From NCBI GenBank assembly GCA_023453725.1, contig JAEXTB010000253.1, forward strand, positions 1-7,329: a stretch of DNA of 7,329 bases, written 5' to 3'. Made by a program: the position numbers and the translations under genes. Numbering within the stretch: position 1 is the first letter of the stretch; every line of letters starts with the position of its first letter. The notes beneath the pieces were generated by a model. It had not been told where the DNA came from and searched no databases. It saw nothing but the letters and a program-made list of their open reading frames with translations. Source of the DNA: Bacillota bacterium. Its GTDB lineage: Bacteria; Bacillota; Clostridia; Christensenellales; CAG-138. Shown here one piece after another: positions 5,288-7,329 of the stretch.

Positions 5288-7329
5288 CTACAGCTGAAAC
5301 AGGCTTAATTGGTTGGATTTTGGCAGCGCGTCAAAGCAGCCAACATCGGTGAGCGCATTGATGACAGCGCTGTTTGCACCCGTACGGGATTGAAAATCTT
5401 CTATGGAAAGAAACTTTTCATTCCCTTTGTTCTGCGCAATCGCTATCGCCGCGTTTCGACCCACGCCGCCAACGGCGTTAAAAGGCGCGCGAATACCTTC
5501 TTCTTCCACCAGGAAGTTCACGGCATCGGATTTATAAATATCCACGGGTAAGAGCGCAATGCCCCTGAGGTTCATCTCGTAAACAACTTCGAGTATGGTC
5601 AGAAGATCCGTTTCCTGGTTGCTCGCTTCCTTCCCCTTGGCTTCAATGTCCCGGATGTTCTGCAGCACCCGCGCCGCCCCGCCAACCGCGTACTTCACAT
5701 CAAACGCGTCGGCGCGCACGGTGTAATAAACGGCGTAAAACGCCTTGGGATGGTGCATTTTGTAATACGCAATGCGGTAGGACATCATGACATACGCCAC
5801 CGCATGGGCGCGCGGGAACATGTATTTGATTTTTTCGCAGGAGTCAACAAACCATGCGGGGACGCTCTGCTTGAGCATGGCGGCTTTCATATCATCGTTG
5901 AGGCCTTTGCCCTTGCGGACGCTTTCCATGGTCTTAAATGAGATAGAAGGCTCGCATCCGCAGGCGATGAGGTAATTCATAATATCGTCACGCGTACAGA
6001 TGACCTGGGAAAGCGTAGCCGTGCCGTTTAAAACCAATGTCTGGGCGTTATTGAGCCACACATCCGTACCGTGGGACAGTCCCGCGATACGCACCAGCTC
6101 TTCCATTGTGGTGGGTCTCGTATCCATGAGCATCTGGCGCACAAAGCTTGTGCCAAATTCCGGAATGCCAAGAGAGCCGACCTCACAGCCGTTCAACGCG
6201 GTCAGGTCGATCCCCAGCTTCTCGGAGGAAGAATAGATGCTCATGGTGTCTTCATCATCAAGCGGTATGGAACGCGGATTGATGCCGGTCAGGTCGTTGA
6301 GCATCCTGAGCGCCGTCGGATCGTCGTGCCCCAGGATATCCAGCTTTACCAGACGGTCATCAAGCGCATGGAAATCAAAATGCGTCGTAATGGTGTTTTT
6401 CTGCTTCTGATCCGCCGGGTATTGTACCGGCGTAAACTCCAGTATGTCATTTTCTTTGGGTACAATGACGATGCCGCCCGGGTGCTGCCCGGTGGTGCGC
6501 TTGACGCCGTTACAGCCCTCACAGAGACGGTCAATCTCATGGCGGGTAACAGTCATATTCATTTTTTCCAGGTATTTGAGCACATAGCCGTAAGCTGTTT
6601 TTGTCTGCACGCCGCTGATGGTGCCCGCGCGGAAGGCGTGGCCGTCGCCGAACATTTCTTCCGTGTATTTATGGGCGACAGGCTGGTATTCACCCGAGAA
6701 GTTCAGATCGATATCGGGCGTTTTATCGCCGTGGAAGCCAAGGAACACTTCAAACGGAATCTCATAGCCCGCTTTATCGTACTTTGTGCCGCACACGGGA
6801 CAGCTTGCATCCGGCATGTCCACGCCGCAAGCGTACTTGGCGCGGTCCACCTCAAATTCGCTGTGTTTGCAGTTCGGGCAAAGATAATGCGGCGGAAGCG
6901 GATTGACCTCCGTAATGCCAGCCATGGTCGCAACAAACGAGGAACCGACCGAACCACGGGAGCCTACGAGGTATCCGTCATCCATGGATTTTTTCACAAG
7001 GCGCTGCGCCATTAAGTAAAGCGAGGCAAAGCCGTTGCCGATGATGGAATTCAACTCTTTATCGAGGCGCTTTTGTACGACTTCGGGCAGAGGATCGCCA
7101 TAGAGCTCGTAAGCGCGGCTTGTGGCCATGTTGCGAAGTATGTTTTCCGCATCCTCGATCTTCGGGGCATACGTGCCGTCCGGATACGGCTTTAACGTAT
7201 CGCAGCTTGCAGCTATCTGGTTGGGCGCGTGGACGACGACCTCCATTGCCTCCTCTTCCCCCAAGTAGGCGAATTCTTCAAGCATTTCATCCGTCGTCTT
7301 AAAATAGAGCGGCGGCTGGAGGTGCGCAT
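5288..7329 (-). CDS. polC: DNA polymerase III alpha subunit, PolC type (C-terminal part)
   Basis: This is the replicative polymerase of low-GC Gram-positive bacteria. The window holds the last 679 residues of about 1440; the frame stays open past the right edge, so the N-terminal, PHP and proofreading exonuclease domains lie outside. Numbered from the internal Met at 7285: the triphosphate-binding loop GSRGSVGSS at 108-116; a zinc site with CPNC (136-139) and CPVC (162-165); catalytic aspartates Asp191 and Asp193 in PDIDLNFSGEYQ; the third, Asp316, in KLDILGHD; fingers motifs SGVQTKTAYGY (224-234) and GQHPGGIVIVP (266-276); and a conserved helical segment, MFPRAHAVAY (489-498). The end, SNQLSLFQL, contains the QLSLF clamp-binding motif usual for PolC. 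Nothing appears damaged. Its position just before rny, with only a weak hairpin between, would allow some read-through. Confidence 0.97.
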   Translation of the reverse strand, partial: AHLQPPLYFKTTDEMLEEFAYLGEEEAMEVVVHAPNQIAASCDTLKPYPDGTYAPKIEDAENILRNMATSRAYELYGDPLPEVVQKRLDKELNSIIGNGFASLYLMAQRLVKKSMDDGYLVGSRGSVGSSFVATMAGITEVNPLPPHYLCPNCKHSEFEVDRAKYACGVDMPDASCPVCGTKYDKAGYEIPFEVFLGFHGDKTPDIDLNFSGEYQPVAHKYTEEMFGDGHAFRAGTISGVQTKTAYGYVLKYLEKMNMTVTRHEIDRLCEGCNGVKRTTGQHPGGIVIVPKENDILEFTPVQYPADQKQKNTITTHFDFHALDDRLVKLDILGHDDPTALRMLNDLTGINPRSIPLDDEDTMSIYSSSEKLGIDLTALNGCEVGSLGIPEFGTSFVRQMLMDTRPTTMEELVRIAGLSHGTDVWLNNAQTLVLNGTATLSQVICTRDDIMNYLIACGCEPSISFKTMESVRKGKGLNDDMKAAMLKQSVPAWFVDSCEKIKYMFPRAHAVAYVMMSYRIAYYKMHHPKAFYAVYYTVRADAFDVKYAVGGAARVLQNIRDIEAKGKEASNQETDLLTILEVVYEMNLRGIALLPVDIYKSDAVNFLVEEEGIRAPFNAVGGVGRNAAIAIAQNKGNEKFLSIEDFQSRTGANSAVINALTDVGCFDALPKSNQLSLFQL

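Noticed and set aside
6071..7015. 314-codon plus-strand open frame opposite polC
   Set aside because: It is antisense to highly conserved polymerase motifs including the catalytic aspartates. It is a by-product of the codon use of polC and has no supporting features.

Overview
The window looks like a chromosomal segment of a Gram-positive bacterium of the Firmicutes, probably a clostridial lineage. It carries the C-terminal half of a PolC-type DNA polymerase III alpha subunit and a full RNase Y, both typical of that phylum. Ribosome binding sites are strong AGGAGG-type sequences. No species can be named from the sequence. Every convincing gene lies on the minus strand, so the transcripts read from high to low coordinates.

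Layout in transcription order: (1) 7329-5288, polC, with its N-terminal half outside the window. (2) 5287-5070, an intergenic region with a weak terminator-like hairpin, a near-consensus housekeeping promoter (TTGACA, 17 bp, TACAAT) and a leader of about 110 nt with two hairpins. (3) 5069-3525, rny, with a GTG start, closed by a strong intrinsic terminator at 3472-3503. (4) 3066-3475, about 400 bp of non-coding, repeat-rich DNA with a 31-bp perfect direct repeat and several palindromes. (5) 3065-2115, an M19 (renal dipeptidase type) peptidase. (6) 2070-113, a compact four-gene module: a double zinc-ribbon protein, an anti-anti-sigma STAS protein, a reduced RsbW-like anti-sigma protein, and a SigB/SigF/SigG-family sigma factor. 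A good housekeeping promoter for this module sits across the 3' end of the dipeptidase gene. (7) 1-112, the region after the sigma gene, which holds a sequence matching the SigB-type promoter consensus (GTTTTA, 14 bp, GGGTAT).

The module at 113-2070 is the most interesting part. It has the gene order of an RsbV-RsbW-SigB partner-switching system, but the RsbW-like protein has lost the residues that bind ATP: the N-box Asn, the G1 motif and the glycine-rich G2 motif. The STAS protein nevertheless keeps the serine that such a kinase would phosphorylate. A cysteine-rich zinc-ribbon protein is the first gene of the same transcript. This suggests, without proving it, a sigma switch that does not use RsbW kinase activity and may take its input from the zinc-ribbon protein or through cysteines. 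The SigB-like promoter just past the sigma gene gives a candidate direct target.
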